The position numbers and the translations under genes are program-made. The notes beneath the pieces were generated by a model. It was given only the letters and a program-made list of their open reading frames with translations. It had not been told where the DNA came from and searched no databases. A DNA stretch of 64,000 bases from Cecembia rubra. GTDB taxonomy: Bacteria > Bacteroidota > Bacteroidia > Cytophagales > Cyclobacteriaceae. The DNA lies in the NCBI RefSeq assembly GCF_003014575.1, contig NZ_PYGF01000001.1, positions 806,001 through 870,000 on the forward strand, written 5' to 3'. Shown here piece by piece: positions 12,206 to 20,817 of the stretch. Position 1 is the stretch's first letter. Each line of letters begins with the position of its first letter.

Positions 12206-12220
12206 ATAGATAAAATCTAT
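12206..12220 (-). promoter_or_regulatory. OxyR-like palindrome upstream of katG
   Basis: The 15-mer ATAGATAAAATCTAT matches the OxyR element ATAGnTnnnAnCTAT exactly. It lies 76 bp before the katG start and just upstream of a TATTTTGG (-7-like) element. A second, imperfect half (TAGC...CTAT) follows 7-8 bp away. No oxyR gene is in the window, so the regulator is inferred. Confidence 0.5.
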
Positions 12221-12463
12221 GATTCTTTAGCCTTATCTATACCTATCTATTCACAGAAGATTATAGGTCAAAAGATAAGTCTCCAAGTTAAGTTCAGAAT
12301 TTCTTTTGGTAACAGATCATCCAGAGTTGGAAGATTTTAACCATCCAGCAGCCAATCATTATATAACTTGTTTTGGGTCCAAATTCAAATACCCCCATTT
12401 ATGTGATTGAATATCAAAAAATAAGCTCATTTCTTTGTATTATAGATTCAAATTGGAAAAAAG

Positions 12464-13096
12464 ATGATTAAAGTCCTATTGTATGAAGACAATCCCCAAC
12501 TGAGAGAAGGATTGACCATGTTGATTGATGGCAGTGAGGGATTTAATGTTTTAGGTGCATTTAAAAATTGCTCTAATATCGCTTTTGAAGTCAGTTCCTA
12601 TAAACCAGATGTCATACTTATGGATATCGACATGCCTGGTGTAAACGGACTTGAAGGGCTTAGGATTGTAAGACAACAAAATACAGATGTCAGCATCCTG
12701 ATGTTGACTGTTTTTGATGATAACAAGAATATATTTGAAGCTCTCCAAAATGGAGCCAATGGCTATATTCTCAAGAAAACTCCACCTGCAAAATTACTGG
12801 AATATATACAGGAAGCAGCAACAGGAGGGGCACCGATGACCGCTTCTGTTGCAGCACAGGTTCTTAAAATGTTTTCCCAGATCAATATACCTGCAGGAAA
12901 TGATTACAATTTATCGGAAAGGGAAAAACAAGTACTCCAATTATTGGTCAAGGGATATTCTTATAAAATGATTGCAGCTGAAATGTTTATCGCGATGGAT
13001 ACGGTGAGAAGCCACATCAAAAAAATCTACGAAAAACTTCATGTGAATTCAAAATCTGAAGCAGTGGCCAAAGCGTTTAGGGATAGGATAGTCTGA
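12464..13096 (+). CDS. NarL/FixJ-type response regulator (REC plus LuxR HTH)
   Basis: 210 residues. The receiver domain (1-120) has the phospho-acceptor Asp in DVILMDIDMPG, the acidic pair YEDN near the start and a conserved Lys in ILKKTPP. The C-terminal LuxR-type HTH (about 145-205) has LSEREKQVLQLLVKGYSYK and DTVRSHIKKIYEKL. It binds DNA when phosphorylated. The HisKA_3 kinase at 6862 is the type that pairs with NarL regulators and lies on the same strand, with only katG (opposite strand) between. Partnership is therefore likely but unproven, and katG is an attractive but untested target. Confidence 0.9.
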   Translation: MIKVLLYEDNPQLREGLTMLIDGSEGFNVLGAFKNCSNIAFEVSSYKPDVILMDIDMPGVNGLEGLRIVRQQNTDVSILMLTVFDDNKNIFEALQNGANGYILKKTPPAKLLEYIQEAATGGAPMTASVAAQVLKMFSQINIPAGNDYNLSEREKQVLQLLVKGYSYKMIAAEMFIAMDTVRSHIKKIYEKLHVNSKSEAVAKAFRDRIV

Positions 13097-13182
13097 AATA
13101 CCATCCATCAAAAAGCAGGAAAGATCATAAATAATTTCCGGAAGTTTGGGTACTTTCAAGTCCTTATTAAGCCTGTCCGGAT

Positions 13183-13620
13183 ATGATTAAAGAAAGCAAT
13201 AAACCCGAAGAACATCCTGAACTTTTAGCCATTTGGGAGGCCTCAGTGAGGGCAAGCCATGATTTTTTGACTGAGGAAAAAATTCTAGAAATCAAACAGA
13301 TTATCTTAGAAGGGAATATTTTTTCGCATGTAAACCTCTTTGCTTTCCACAATGATATCGGAGAAAAGGTAGGCTTTTTGGGTTTGTCCCACTATAAAAT
13401 TGAAATGCTTTTTATTCACCCCGATTATCAGGGAATGGGTATTGGAAAGCAATTGACAGACTTTGCCATATCTGAAAAGAAAGTCACGCGGGTGGATGTC
13501 AATGAACAAAACCATCAAGCGATAAGATTTTACAAAAAAATGGGCTTCCAGGTAGTCAAAAGAAACGCCTTGGACAGTCAGGGTAACCCCTTCCCTATTC
13601 TGGAAATGGAGGTCCAATAA
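13183..13620 (+). CDS. GNAT-family N-acetyltransferase
   Basis: 145 residues with the GNAT fold: the N-terminal EASVRASHDFLTEE region as in YjaB-type proteins, acetyl-CoA motif A MLFIHPDYQGMGIGKQL (Q-x-x-G-x-G) at about residues 75-92, and motif B NHQAIRFYKKMGF. It transfers an acetyl group from acetyl-CoA to an unknown amine. It starts 86 bp after the response regulator gene and could be read through from it. No terminator separates them. Confidence 0.85.
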   Translation: MIKESNKPEEHPELLAIWEASVRASHDFLTEEKILEIKQIILEGNIFSHVNLFAFHNDIGEKVGFLGLSHYKIEMLFIHPDYQGMGIGKQLTDFAISEKKVTRVDVNEQNHQAIRFYKKMGFQVVKRNALDSQGNPFPILEMEVQ

Positions 13621-13671
13621 AGTTAGAATAAATCCCTCAAATATGTGATTTCAGGGGATAAGAGGCTGAAT

Positions 13672-13679
13672 TACCTTTG
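13672..13679 (+). promoter_or_regulatory. Bacteroidota -7 promoter element before the small secreted protein gene
   Basis: TACCTTTG matches TAnnTTTG and lies 32 bp before the ATG at 13712. A clear -33 TTTG is not visible, so this is a moderate match. Confidence 0.45.
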
Positions 13680-13711
13680 TATGGGTGATTTAAACAACTC
13701 TTTCAACTGAA

Positions 13712-13876
13712 ATGAAAAAGCTTTTTACTATTGCTATATTTTTTTGGGCCTGCACTTTTACACAGCAGGCCCAAACTCCAAATTCAAAAGCTACATCTTC
13801 ACCTTCTCAAACCACTCCACATCCAGTAATCGGAGAAGATTTAAACTCAGTTTTGAGCTCAGATTGGCTGACATAA
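13712..13876 (+). CDS. Very small secreted protein (54 residues), unknown function
   Basis: An ATG at 13712 opens a 54-codon frame with a clear Sec signal peptide (MKKLFTIAIFFWACTFTQQA, predicted cleavage after QQA). About 33 mature residues follow, rich in Ser, Thr and Pro and ending SVLSSDWLT. A TAnnTTTG promoter element stands just upstream, and an ECF sigma gene starts 140 bp downstream. I do not recognise it. It could be a real secreted peptide or the N-terminal stub of a degraded gene. The Ser/Thr/Pro-rich mature part suggests an exposed linker-like peptide. Confidence 0.5.
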   Translation: MKKLFTIAIFFWACTFTQQAQTPNSKATSSPSQTTPHPVIGEDLNSVLSSDWLT

Positions 13877-14016
13877 GCTTTCTCAGGGATTTCTTTCCCC
13901 TGAATTGCAAAGAGGATTTTCACATATTTATGTGATTTCACTACCCTCTGAATATCAGCAATTTTGTACAGTTCTTTATTGAAAACAGTTTTTTAAACCA
14001 ACTATTATTTACCACT

Positions 14017-14586
14017 ATGAAACAACAGAGCTTTTATTCAGAATCAGAATTGTATTTAGGCTGTCTGGAAAGGAATCCCAATATCCAAAAGGCAGTATAC
14101 AATCACTATTCTTCAAAAATGTTTGGGCTTTGCCTTCGCTATATAAAAGAGAGAGCAGCCGCAGAAGATGTCCTGATAATCGGATTTATGAAAGTTTTTG
14201 ACAGGATACACCAGTTTAAAGGATCAGGAAGTTTTGGGGGCTGGATCCGTAGGATCATGGTCAACGAATGTCTGATGTATCTAGAAAAGGAAAAAAACCT
14301 CTATAATGAGATTGGAATTGATGCGGTTTTGCCTGCTCCTGTATATCATCAGCCTTCGGATGAACTGGCTGTGGAAGACATTATGAAACTCATCAATAGC
14401 CTGCCCATGGGATACAGAACAGTTTTCAACTTATATGCTATTGAAGGATACAGCCATCAGGAAATTGCACAGAAGCTTCATATCAGTGAAAACACCTCCA
14501 AGTCGCAGCTGAGCAGAGCAAGAACCCATCTACAAAAAATGCTTAACTTGAAAAGCGGTTATAAAAATCGGGAACTTGCCTGTTAG
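14017..14586 (+). CDS. ECF-type RNA polymerase sigma factor
   Basis: 189 residues. Region 2 is at about 20-90 (YNHYSSKMFGLCLRYIKERAAAEDVL, then SFGGWIRRIMVNE). Region 4 is at about 128-180 (LPMGYRTVFNLYAIEGYSHQEIAQKL, then SENTSKSQLSRARTHLQK). It directs RNA polymerase to a small regulon. No anti-sigma (FecR or zinc-finger type) or SusC partner is next to it, which is unusual for the SusCD-linked ECF group of Bacteroidota. The short secreted-protein gene upstream is the only unexplained neighbour. Confidence 0.92.
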   Translation: MKQQSFYSESELYLGCLERNPNIQKAVYNHYSSKMFGLCLRYIKERAAAEDVLIIGFMKVFDRIHQFKGSGSFGGWIRRIMVNECLMYLEKEKNLYNEIGIDAVLPAPVYHQPSDELAVEDIMKLINSLPMGYRTVFNLYAIEGYSHQEIAQKLHISENTSKSQLSRARTHLQKMLNLKSGYKNRELAC

Positions 14587-14620
14587 AAGTCAAGACAACC
14601 GCATTCAAGCCAATTGAAAT

Positions 14621-15019
14621 ATGATTCTGGAACACGTAGCCGTATGGACGGACAACCTGGAAAGATTGAAAGAATTCTACCAAATGTATTTTGGTGGGAT
14701 TCCTAACAAACTCTACCATAACCCCAACACGGGTTTTAACAGTTATTTTCTATCATTTTCTTCGGGGGCCCGACTTGAAATCATGCAGAAAGAAGGAATT
14801 CCAGAAAATCTAAATGACCGAAAAACGAATCAGCACTTGGGTTTGATCCATTTGGCTTTCGGCGTAGGTACCAAGGAGGAAGTGGATGTCAAGGCAGCAG
14901 AATTGAAAAAAGCGGGCTTTGAAATCCTCCGTGGACCAAGGACCACAGGTGATGGGTATTACGAATTTGAAACCTTGGACCCTGATGGAAACAGGATAGA
15001 AGTTACTTTTAAGGATTGA
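14621..15019 (+). CDS. VOC-superfamily (glyoxalase/bleomycin-resistance-like) protein
   Basis: 132 residues with two beta-alpha-beta-beta-beta modules: ILEHVAVWTDNLERLKEFYQ at the start, HLGLIHLAFGVG in the middle, and YYEFETLDPDGNRIEVTF at the end. Metal-ligand positions His5, His68-like and the final Glu (IEVTF) fit a glyoxalase-like site. Substrate unknown. It starts 34 bp after the ECF sigma gene on the same strand, so co-transcription is likely. Confidence 0.85.
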   Translation: MILEHVAVWTDNLERLKEFYQMYFGGIPNKLYHNPNTGFNSYFLSFSSGARLEIMQKEGIPENLNDRKTNQHLGLIHLAFGVGTKEEVDVKAAELKKAGFEILRGPRTTGDGYYEFETLDPDGNRIEVTFKD

Positions 15020-15073
15020 CTTGTTTTTTTATTAAGTCTTTCGTTAATTTGAAAAATTAAAAAATAGTGAATC

Positions 15074-16228
15074 ATGAAGACGCTACTCAAGTGCCTAGCG
15101 GGATTGTTTTTAATTTCCTGCGGCAACAAAAACGTTTCTTTCAATGAACAAAGCTTAAGCTTTGAATTGATCAAAGTGGATTCTTTTGAAGTTGCGAATT
15201 TCACCCGGGTGCATATAACAGACTACAGTCCAGAGGAAGGGATATTTTTAGGGTTTTCCGAAGTGCATAATGAGATTTTGGAAGTATCCCCTAAAGGTAC
15301 AATCTTGAAAAGGGTAAGCCGAAATGGAGATGGGCCAAATCATTATGGTACCTGGAATCCGCTGGGTATAGGTTTTGGTCCTGATGGAAAACGTGTTTTT
15401 CAATTTCCATTCAGGCTGATTACTTATAATTCCGATTATGAAATTGTCGAGGACTTCAGGGTACCCTCACCCCTGCCAATAAGAGCAATAATACCTATTG
15501 GAAAAATTGCCTATTTTGAGGAAAATGGAAATACCCGCTATTTAACAGGCCCTAGTACATTCATTTCGGCCCATAACCTGATTTTCACAGAAGAAGGAAG
15601 GGACACTTTACAAAACTTCACTTTACTGAAAACTGAATCCGGACAAACAAAATCTATCCTTCCCTATGAGGAGGATTCCTATTACAAAAAGACAGATCAG
15701 ATTTATTACCACCTCATGGCCAAAAGTTACTTTATAGAAGGAAGTGAATTATTTTTGGTACACAACCTTGATGATGCCATCCATGTATATGATTTAACAG
15801 ATGATTTTAAGTTACTCCGCAAAATACCCATCAGGCACAAACAACTTGAAAAAGCGAGTCCCTTACCCATTGGAATAGCCCCAGATGATCAAAGAGTAAA
15901 AGACCTGGCCAATTTACCTGGAAGAAACCGGCAATTGCTTAACCTGGGGAATAATACCTGGATGCTTTCTTATTATCAGGGGGTGAGTAAATCGGTTTTT
16001 GAGGCAAGGAATTCACAAGAAAAACCATTCTCTATTTTAAACCAACAGGACAAGTTAAGCTTGGTGATTTTTGAAAACGGGAAGCAATTGGAAGGTGAAT
16101 TGGCATTACCTGAAGGGACAATTTTGTTTGCCCTTCCGGAAATGAAAATACTGGTAAAAGAAAAAGCAAACGAAGAAGTGGAAGAAGAGGTGACCAGGTA
16201 CAGCATTTATGAATTGTGGCGAAATTAA
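15074..16228 (+). CDS. DUF4221-type lipoprotein, probable beta-propeller
   Basis: 384 residues. The lipoprotein signal MKTLLKCLAGLFLISC places the acylated Cys at residue 16. The body consists of repeated strand-rich blades (LEVSPKGTILKRVSRNGDGP, FQFPFRLITYNSDYEI), as in DUF4221/BF3164 propeller lipoproteins of Cytophagales. It ends in a Lys/Glu-rich segment (VKEKANEEVEEEV). It is probably anchored in the inner leaflet of the outer membrane or in the periplasm. Function is unknown. A strong terminator follows at 16273. Assignment to the DUF family is from memory of its sequence style and is less certain than the lipoprotein call. Confidence 0.65.
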   Translation: MKTLLKCLAGLFLISCGNKNVSFNEQSLSFELIKVDSFEVANFTRVHITDYSPEEGIFLGFSEVHNEILEVSPKGTILKRVSRNGDGPNHYGTWNPLGIGFGPDGKRVFQFPFRLITYNSDYEIVEDFRVPSPLPIRAIIPIGKIAYFEENGNTRYLTGPSTFISAHNLIFTEEGRDTLQNFTLLKTESGQTKSILPYEEDSYYKKTDQIYYHLMAKSYFIEGSELFLVHNLDDAIHVYDLTDDFKLLRKIPIRHKQLEKASPLPIGIAPDDQRVKDLANLPGRNRQLLNLGNNTWMLSYYQGVSKSVFEARNSQEKPFSILNQQDKLSLVIFENGKQLEGELALPEGTILFALPEMKILVKEKANEEVEEEVTRYSIYELWRN

Positions 16229-16272
16229 GACATTGCTTATTTCTTAAATTTCAAATCTTGTACTTATCAAAT

Positions 16273-16292
16273 GGGCCGCAAGGCCCTTTTTT
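16273..16292 (+). terminator. Rho-independent terminator after the DUF4221 gene
   Basis: GGGCC stem, GCAA tetraloop, GGCCC stem, then TTTTTT. It lies 45 bp past the stop codon. Confidence 0.9.
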
Positions 16293-16358
16293 GTTTTGGG
16301 GCAAATTTTTGTTTGAGGGTAAAATATCGTAAATTTTATAGTCAAAGGTTGATGGGCT

Positions 16359-16994
16359 ATGAAAACAATTTGGTTTATGCTTTTGCTAATTGTATTCCAG
16401 GAAGACCAATATAAAACCCAAAGGGAAATAATGGTGGAAACACAAATTGCCCAAAGGGGCATCAAGGATAAATCTGTACTTGATGCTATGCGGAAAGTTC
16501 CAAGGCACCTTTTGGTCCCTGAAAAGGTGAGAAAATATGCTTATGATGACATGCCCTTACCTATTGGAGAGGGGCAGACCATTTCCCAACCTTACATGGT
16601 GGCCTTGATGACCGAACTTATCAAGCCCCAAAAAAACATGAAGGTCCTTGAAATCGGCACAGGTTCCGGATATCAGGCAGCCGTATTGGCTGAAATTGTG
16701 GAAGAGGTATATACGATTGAAATTTTTGAAGGGCTTGGGCTGAGGGCTGAAAGGGATCTAAAATCTTTGGGATACAAAAATATACAGGTCCGGATCGGAG
16801 ATGGCTACAAAGGTTGGCCGGAAGCAGCCCCATTTGATGCCATTATTGTGACAGCTGCTCCGGAACAGATTCCACAGCCCTTGATAGACCAATTGGCAGA
16901 GGGGGGCAGAATGATCATTCCTGTCGGTGAAGAAGGGAAAATTCAGCAACTCATTTTGGGAGAAAAAATCAAGGGAAAATTCAAGACCCGCTAA
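16359..16994 (+). CDS. pcm: Protein-L-isoaspartate O-methyltransferase, C-terminus cut by an in-frame stop
   Basis: 211 residues. An N-terminal hydrophobic stretch ([14 protein letters not shown]) suggests export. Then comes the PCMT fold: [23 protein letters not shown], the conserved [19 protein letters not shown] motif [15 protein letters not shown] and [14 protein letters not shown]. It repairs isoaspartyl residues in aged proteins using SAM. The frame stops at TAA (16992-16994) right after KGKFKTR. The codons that follow, in the same frame, encode ISSVRFVPFLRD, which is the expected C-terminal strand of the family (VRFVP). A nonsense change or sequencing error is therefore likely. The protein may still fold or may be inactive. 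Confidence 0.85.
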   Translation: MKTIWFMLLLIVFQEDQYKTQREIMVETQIAQRGIKDKSVLDAMRKVPRHLLVPEKVRKYAYDDMPLPIGEGQTISQPYMVALMTELIKPQKNMKVLEIGTGSGYQAAVLAEIVEEVYTIEIFEGLGLRAERDLKSLGYKNIQVRIGDGYKGWPEAAPFDAIIVTAAPEQIPQPLIDQLAEGGRMIIPVGEEGKIQQLILGEKIKGKFKTR

Positions 16995-17066
16995 ATCAGC
17001 AGTGTAAGATTTGTTCCTTTTTTGCGGGATAAAAACTCGCATCGGGAAAGCAATTTAAATAATTGA
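16995..17066 (+). pseudogene. Detached C-terminal segment of pcm
   Basis: Immediately after the pcm stop, 23 codons remain open in the same frame and encode the family's C-terminal VRFVP motif, ending at TGA 17064-17066. There is no start codon of its own. It is translated only by readthrough. Confidence 0.6.
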
Positions 17067-17168
17067 AAACCATAGTACTGGCACCTCCTCCATTACAAAA
17101 GTTCATACCAAACAATTGCCATTCTTGAGACTTGCTTTATTTTTGAAAGGAAATTTACCTTGACAGAT

Positions 17169-17654
17169 ATGTTTATTCAAAACCGTTTTTATGTTTATCT
17201 TACCATTTTAGGCCTATTTTTTTCTTCAGCTATACATGCGCAAAAAGATAAGCATCAGTGGTTTGAAATTTCAAAATTTGTAGATGGCGATACTTTTTGG
17301 ATTACAGATAGGTACGGAAAACCTGAAAAAATCAGATTGATCGGCATCGATGCACCGGAAGCAAGGCGGAGCGGAAGAAAAGAAATTGAACACTTTGGAA
17401 AGGAGGCCTCTGCCTATGTCGAACAACTTCTACAGGGAAAAAGCGTCCGGTTGGAGTTTGATGTAAGCAAATACGACAGGTACAAGAGGACTTTGGCCTA
17501 CGTTTATTTGGAAGATGGTACTTTTCTAAATGCCCATTTGGTCAAAGAAGGTTATGCAACTGTAATGACCATCCCCCCTAATGTTAAGTATGCGGAATTG
17601 TTTTTAAAACTACAAAGGGAGGCAAGGGAAAGCAAGAGGGGGCTTTGGAGGTGA
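17169..17654 (+). CDS. Secreted thermonuclease-family (SNase-like) protein
   Basis: 161 residues from ATG 17169; a TTG nine bases earlier is a less likely start. The signal peptide ends IHAQ. The staphylococcal-nuclease fold follows: FVDGDTFWI, IRLIGIDAPEAR (catalytic Arg and Glu) and YDRYKRTLAYVYL (second catalytic Arg), finishing LREARESKRGLW-like. It cleaves DNA/RNA with Ca2+ outside the cytoplasm. It sits alone, 102 bp after the pcm remnant, on the same strand. Confidence 0.88.
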   Translation: MFIQNRFYVYLTILGLFFSSAIHAQKDKHQWFEISKFVDGDTFWITDRYGKPEKIRLIGIDAPEARRSGRKEIEHFGKEASAYVEQLLQGKSVRLEFDVSKYDRYKRTLAYVYLEDGTFLNAHLVKEGYATVMTIPPNVKYAELFLKLQREARESKRGLWR

Positions 17655-17771
17655 TTTTCGGGTAATTATCCAAACTTATTAATTATTTAAACTTCATTAA
17701 TCCTCAAAATTTGGGATTTTAACCATGGTCAACTTTTGTTTATAAAAGCAGTTATTGAGATATGAAATAAT

Positions 17772-17798
17772 AAAACCGCAATGGATAATTGCGGTTTT
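17772..17798. terminator. Bidirectional terminator between the nuclease and SDR genes
   Basis: A perfect 11-bp stem AAAACCGCAAT / ATTGCGGTTTT with a 5-base loop, between convergent genes. Confidence 0.85.
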
Positions 17799-17819
17799 AA
17801 AACATTCATCGAATAGCTA

Positions 17820-18536
17820 TTATGCCGGCATACTTGGCCTCACCTCAATCTTGCTGGGCAGGGTTCTGGGATGCATTTGCATCAAGTCTACCACCATCTG
17901 TCCAAGATCTTCAATTTGGATTTTCCAGGCATCTTTTTCATTGGGTGTATGGTTATTGAAATAGGTTGCCACAGAACCCGGCATGATGGTGGTGCAACGG
18001 ATTCCGTATTTTCTTAGGTCCAACATTGCGGCTTGGGTAAATCCAGTCACGCCAAATTTACTCGCATTGTATGCTGAACCTTGGGCAAAAAAGTTGGTAC
18101 CTGCCAAGCTGGAGATGGAAACAAAGAGACCCTGACTGGCTTTCAAAGCCTCAATGGATGCCTTAATACTGTAAAATACACCGGTAAGATTGGTATCAAT
18201 GGTCTCATGCCACTGGGCAAGCGTCAAATCTTCAATCGGTGCAAAATGACCAATTCCGGCATTGGCAACCAACAAATCTAAGCTCCCCCACTCGTCCAAT
18301 ACCTGATTTACGGCGTCTTCTTGGGAAGTATAATCGCGTACATCTGCTTCAATGGCAATCGCTTTACCCTTTCCAATTTTATTCAGTTCATTCGCGGCTT
18401 CCTGTGCAGCAGCCAAAGACCTACTGGTGATGGCTACATGCATTCCTTCTGCTACCAACGCTGCAGCAATTCCGTATCCTATTCCTTTGGACCCGCCTGT
18501 AATCAGGGCGGTCTTATTTTCTAAATTCTGACGCAT
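17820..18536 (-). CDS. Short-chain dehydrogenase/reductase (classical SDR)
   Basis: 238 residues from the ATG complementary to 18534-18536. An in-frame ATG 27 bases upstream adds an atypical tail. Rossmann motif TGGSKGIGYGI, NAG motif LLVANAGIG, catalytic Ser in SISSLAG and the YNASK tetrad. These are the marks of NAD(P)-dependent classical SDRs such as FabG-like 3-ketoacyl reductases. The C-terminus (QMHPRTLPSKIEVRPSMPA) is also typical of stand-alone SDRs. Substrate not deducible. Monocistronic. Confidence 0.9.
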   Translation of the reverse strand: MRQNLENKTALITGGSKGIGYGIAAALVAEGMHVAITSRSLAAAQEAANELNKIGKGKAIAIEADVRDYTSQEDAVNQVLDEWGSLDLLVANAGIGHFAPIEDLTLAQWHETIDTNLTGVFYSIKASIEALKASQGLFVSISSLAGTNFFAQGSAYNASKFGVTGFTQAAMLDLRKYGIRCTTIMPGSVATYFNNHTPNEKDAWKIQIEDLGQMVVDLMQMHPRTLPSKIEVRPSMPA

Positions 18537-18875
18537 AAAATATTTTGGATTTTCATGAAACATATGGGAATAACCTCCAATCCGAGAAATGGGTTCAGGG
18601 GAATTTATTCCCTTGACCTAATCTCCACATTTTCATTAAAATATAAAAGAGGTTGACTCATAAGTAAACACCTCAAATCATTGCCCAAATTTTACTTGGC
18701 GTTTACTTAGTGAAACTTTTTATCTAAGAGCCTTCGTGGCATTTTTATTCACAAAGCCACTAAATCACAAAGGAATTGATTCTTAAACATAATTTTATTT
18801 GAGTAACAAATCTGAAGAGCTATTTATAAGACAGCCTCATGATTATGAAAGGAGTGGTTTATCAATACCTTTTAA
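18537..18875. other. 339-bp intergenic region with a CACAAAG-type repeat remnant
   Basis: No gene is visible. Near 18730-18772 the text CCTTCGTGGC, then CACAAAGCCACTAAATCACAAAGG, resembles the scattered CACAAAG/CTTCGTGG intergenic repeats seen in Cytophagales genomes. It is probably the upstream region of the SDR gene. Confidence 0.35.
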
Positions 18876-20129
18876 TCACATATTGTGCACCAATTGCAAC
18901 AAGAGTCCACAGAGATAAGCTCCGTAAGTTCCCACGGCATAGCCAAGAACGGCCATGAGTACCCCAACAGGGGCCAGAGAAGGATTAAAGGCAGAAGCCA
19001 CAATAGGTGCAGAAGCTGCTCCGCCCACATTGGCTTGTGAGCCCACCGCCACAAAGAAAAATGGTGCTTTGATCAGGTAAGCCACCAATAACATAATCAG
19101 CACATGGAAAATCATCCAGAAAATACCGATCAGAAAGAAAATCGGGTTATCCAAAACAGCCATTAGGTCCATTTGCATACCGATTGTCGCTACCAGCACA
19201 TAGAGGAGAACTGAACCTAAACGGGAAGCTCCGGCCCCCTCTAATTCCCTCGCTTTGGTAAAGGACAATAATAATCCACCTGTTGTAGCTACTACTACAA
19301 TCCAGAAGAAAGTGGAATCCAAGGAATATTGGCTAAGAGAAGGATAATTCTGACCTATATAAGGGGCAAGGTAATCCGCTACCAGATGGGATAATCCAGT
19401 CAACGCAAAACCTATCCCAAAAATCTTCATGGTATCTGAAAGACTGGGTACTTTGAGAATGCTTTCCCGGTACTTTTCCACCTTTTCCTGAAGCTCTTGA
19501 ATGGCTGAGCTATCTGCCTTGAAAATCTGATCGATCCTTCCCGGCTTGGCAGCCCAATACAGCAAAACAGCCATCCAAACATTGGCCACCAATACATCTA
19601 CAGCGATCATCTGTGAAAACAAGGTCGGACTGGCACCAAAAACTTCCAACATGGCCGTCTGATTGGCTCCTCCACCTATCCAACTTCCCGCAATCGTGGC
19701 CAGCCCCCGCCATATTTCATCAGGTCCTACTCCTCCCAAAATGGAGGGACTAATAAAAGAAACCACGAATAATGCCAAGGGCCCTCCTAAGATTATTCCC
19801 ACAGAGCCAGCTAAAAACATAATCAAAGCTTTTGGCCCCAATTTCAAAATTCCTTTAAAGTCTATGCTCAAGGTCAATAAAACCAAGGATGTCGGCAACA
19901 AATAACGGGATGCGACCTTATATAAACTGGACAATTCTCCTGAAATTACTCCAAAGGAATTGAGGACAGCAGGAATAAAGTAACAAAGCAAAATGGATGG
20001 AACCACCCGGTAGAATTTTTTCCAAAATGGCTGGGAGCTAGAAGATGTGGCAAATACAAATGCCAAAATTGTCATCAATATTCCAAAAACAACAGCATCA
20101 TTGGTGATTAACGGGACATTTTCCTGCAT
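18876..20129 (-). CDS. DUF819 (YjcL-like) integral membrane protein
   Basis: 417 residues from the ATG complementary to 20127-20129. The longer frame to 20186 would overlap the upstream gene's stop. About 11-12 membrane helices. Family features include ATIAGSWIGGGANQTAMLE in the middle and a matching ATTGGLLLSF and QANVGGAASAPIVASAF in the second half, an inverted-repeat transporter layout. DUF819 members resemble sodium-dependent transporters or GltS/ESS-type folds; substrate unknown. It follows the Nudix gene by 46 bp on the same strand, so the two and the lipoprotein upstream probably form an operon. Confidence 0.88.
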   Translation of the reverse strand: MQENVPLITNDAVVFGILMTILAFVFATSSSSQPFWKKFYRVVPSILLCYFIPAVLNSFGVISGELSSLYKVASRYLLPTSLVLLTLSIDFKGILKLGPKALIMFLAGSVGIILGGPLALFVVSFISPSILGGVGPDEIWRGLATIAGSWIGGGANQTAMLEVFGASPTLFSQMIAVDVLVANVWMAVLLYWAAKPGRIDQIFKADSSAIQELQEKVEKYRESILKVPSLSDTMKIFGIGFALTGLSHLVADYLAPYIGQNYPSLSQYSLDSTFFWIVVVATTGGLLLSFTKARELEGAGASRLGSVLLYVLVATIGMQMDLMAVLDNPIFFLIGIFWMIFHVLIMLLVAYLIKAPFFFVAVGSQANVGGAASAPIVASAFNPSLAPVGVLMAVLGYAVGTYGAYLCGLLLQLVHNM

Positions 20130-20175
20130 GAAGTATATCTTTTTTTTACAACAATAAGCACAAAGGCCTAAAAAA

Positions 20176-20817
20176 TCAAAAATCAAGTCTCTCCAAGAGG
20201 TAAGTAAACTCTCCTAACATCATGGCTGTAGCGCCCCAAACCATCTCGGATTCAATGTCAAAATATGGGGCCTGAAGACGATAGCCCCCACTTCCTTGGA
20301 CAATCCCAGTTTTTCTCAAAGACTTATCCAACAATGTTCCAACGGGACAGTTTATAATTCTTAAAACCTCTTCAGGATCTGGATTAAATTCAGGTTGTTC
20401 AAGTGTATATCCCACAAACGGAGAAACCATGAAATTGCTTGGTGGAATATAAAGATCGGATAATTTTCCAAGTAGTTGGACTTTATTGGCATCCACTCCA
20501 ATCTCCTCTTCAGTCTCCCTCAAAGCAGTAACCGAAAGGTCAGCATCTGATGCTTCCATTTTGCCTCCCGGAAAAGCAATCTGTCCACTGTGAACACCGG
20601 GATAGACTGGTCTTTTGATAAATGGCACAAAGGCCTGTTGATGAAAATCAGGATAAAACAACATCAAAACCGCACCTTTTCTATAATCTGACCTGATATT
20701 TTGATTAAAACGCTCCTCATCAACAGGTACTGGAGCCATAGTAACCTGACCTAACCTACCGGGTAAGGGTTCCTTAAGGGCGATTTCAAGTTTACTTATC
20801 AGCTTATCAAATTCCAT
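20176..20817 (-). CDS. Nudix hydrolase, CoA-diphosphatase-like
   Basis: 213 residues from the ATG complementary to 20815-20817; a TTG one codon upstream is unlikely. The Nudix box GGKMEASDADLSVTALRETE and following EEIG is complete (G-x5-E-x7-REUxEExGU). The preceding KRPVYPGVHSGQIAFPGGK is the NuCoA motif of CoA pyrophosphatases (NudL/PCD1-like). It hydrolyses CoA or its derivatives to phosphopantetheine. Its start overlaps the upstream lipoprotein stop by one base (TGATG), so translation is probably coupled. Confidence 0.9.
   Translation of the reverse strand: MEFDKLISKLEIALKEPLPGRLGQVTMAPVPVDEERFNQNIRSDYRKGAVLMLFYPDFHQQAFVPFIKRPVYPGVHSGQIAFPGGKMEASDADLSVTALRETEEEIGVDANKVQLLGKLSDLYIPPSNFMVSPFVGYTLEQPEFNPDPEEVLRIINCPVGTLLDKSLRKTGIVQGSGGYRLQAPYFDIESEMVWGATAMMLGEFTYLLERLDF

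Noticed and set aside
12155-12340. 61-codon plus-strand frame upstream of the response regulator
   Set aside because: It covers the katG promoter and the OxyR-like site. The composition is that of intergenic DNA.
18564-18875. Insertion sequence remnant in the SDR-DUF819 gap
   Set aside because: No transposase fragment or terminal inverted repeats. Only a short CACAAAG-type intergenic repeat is suggested.
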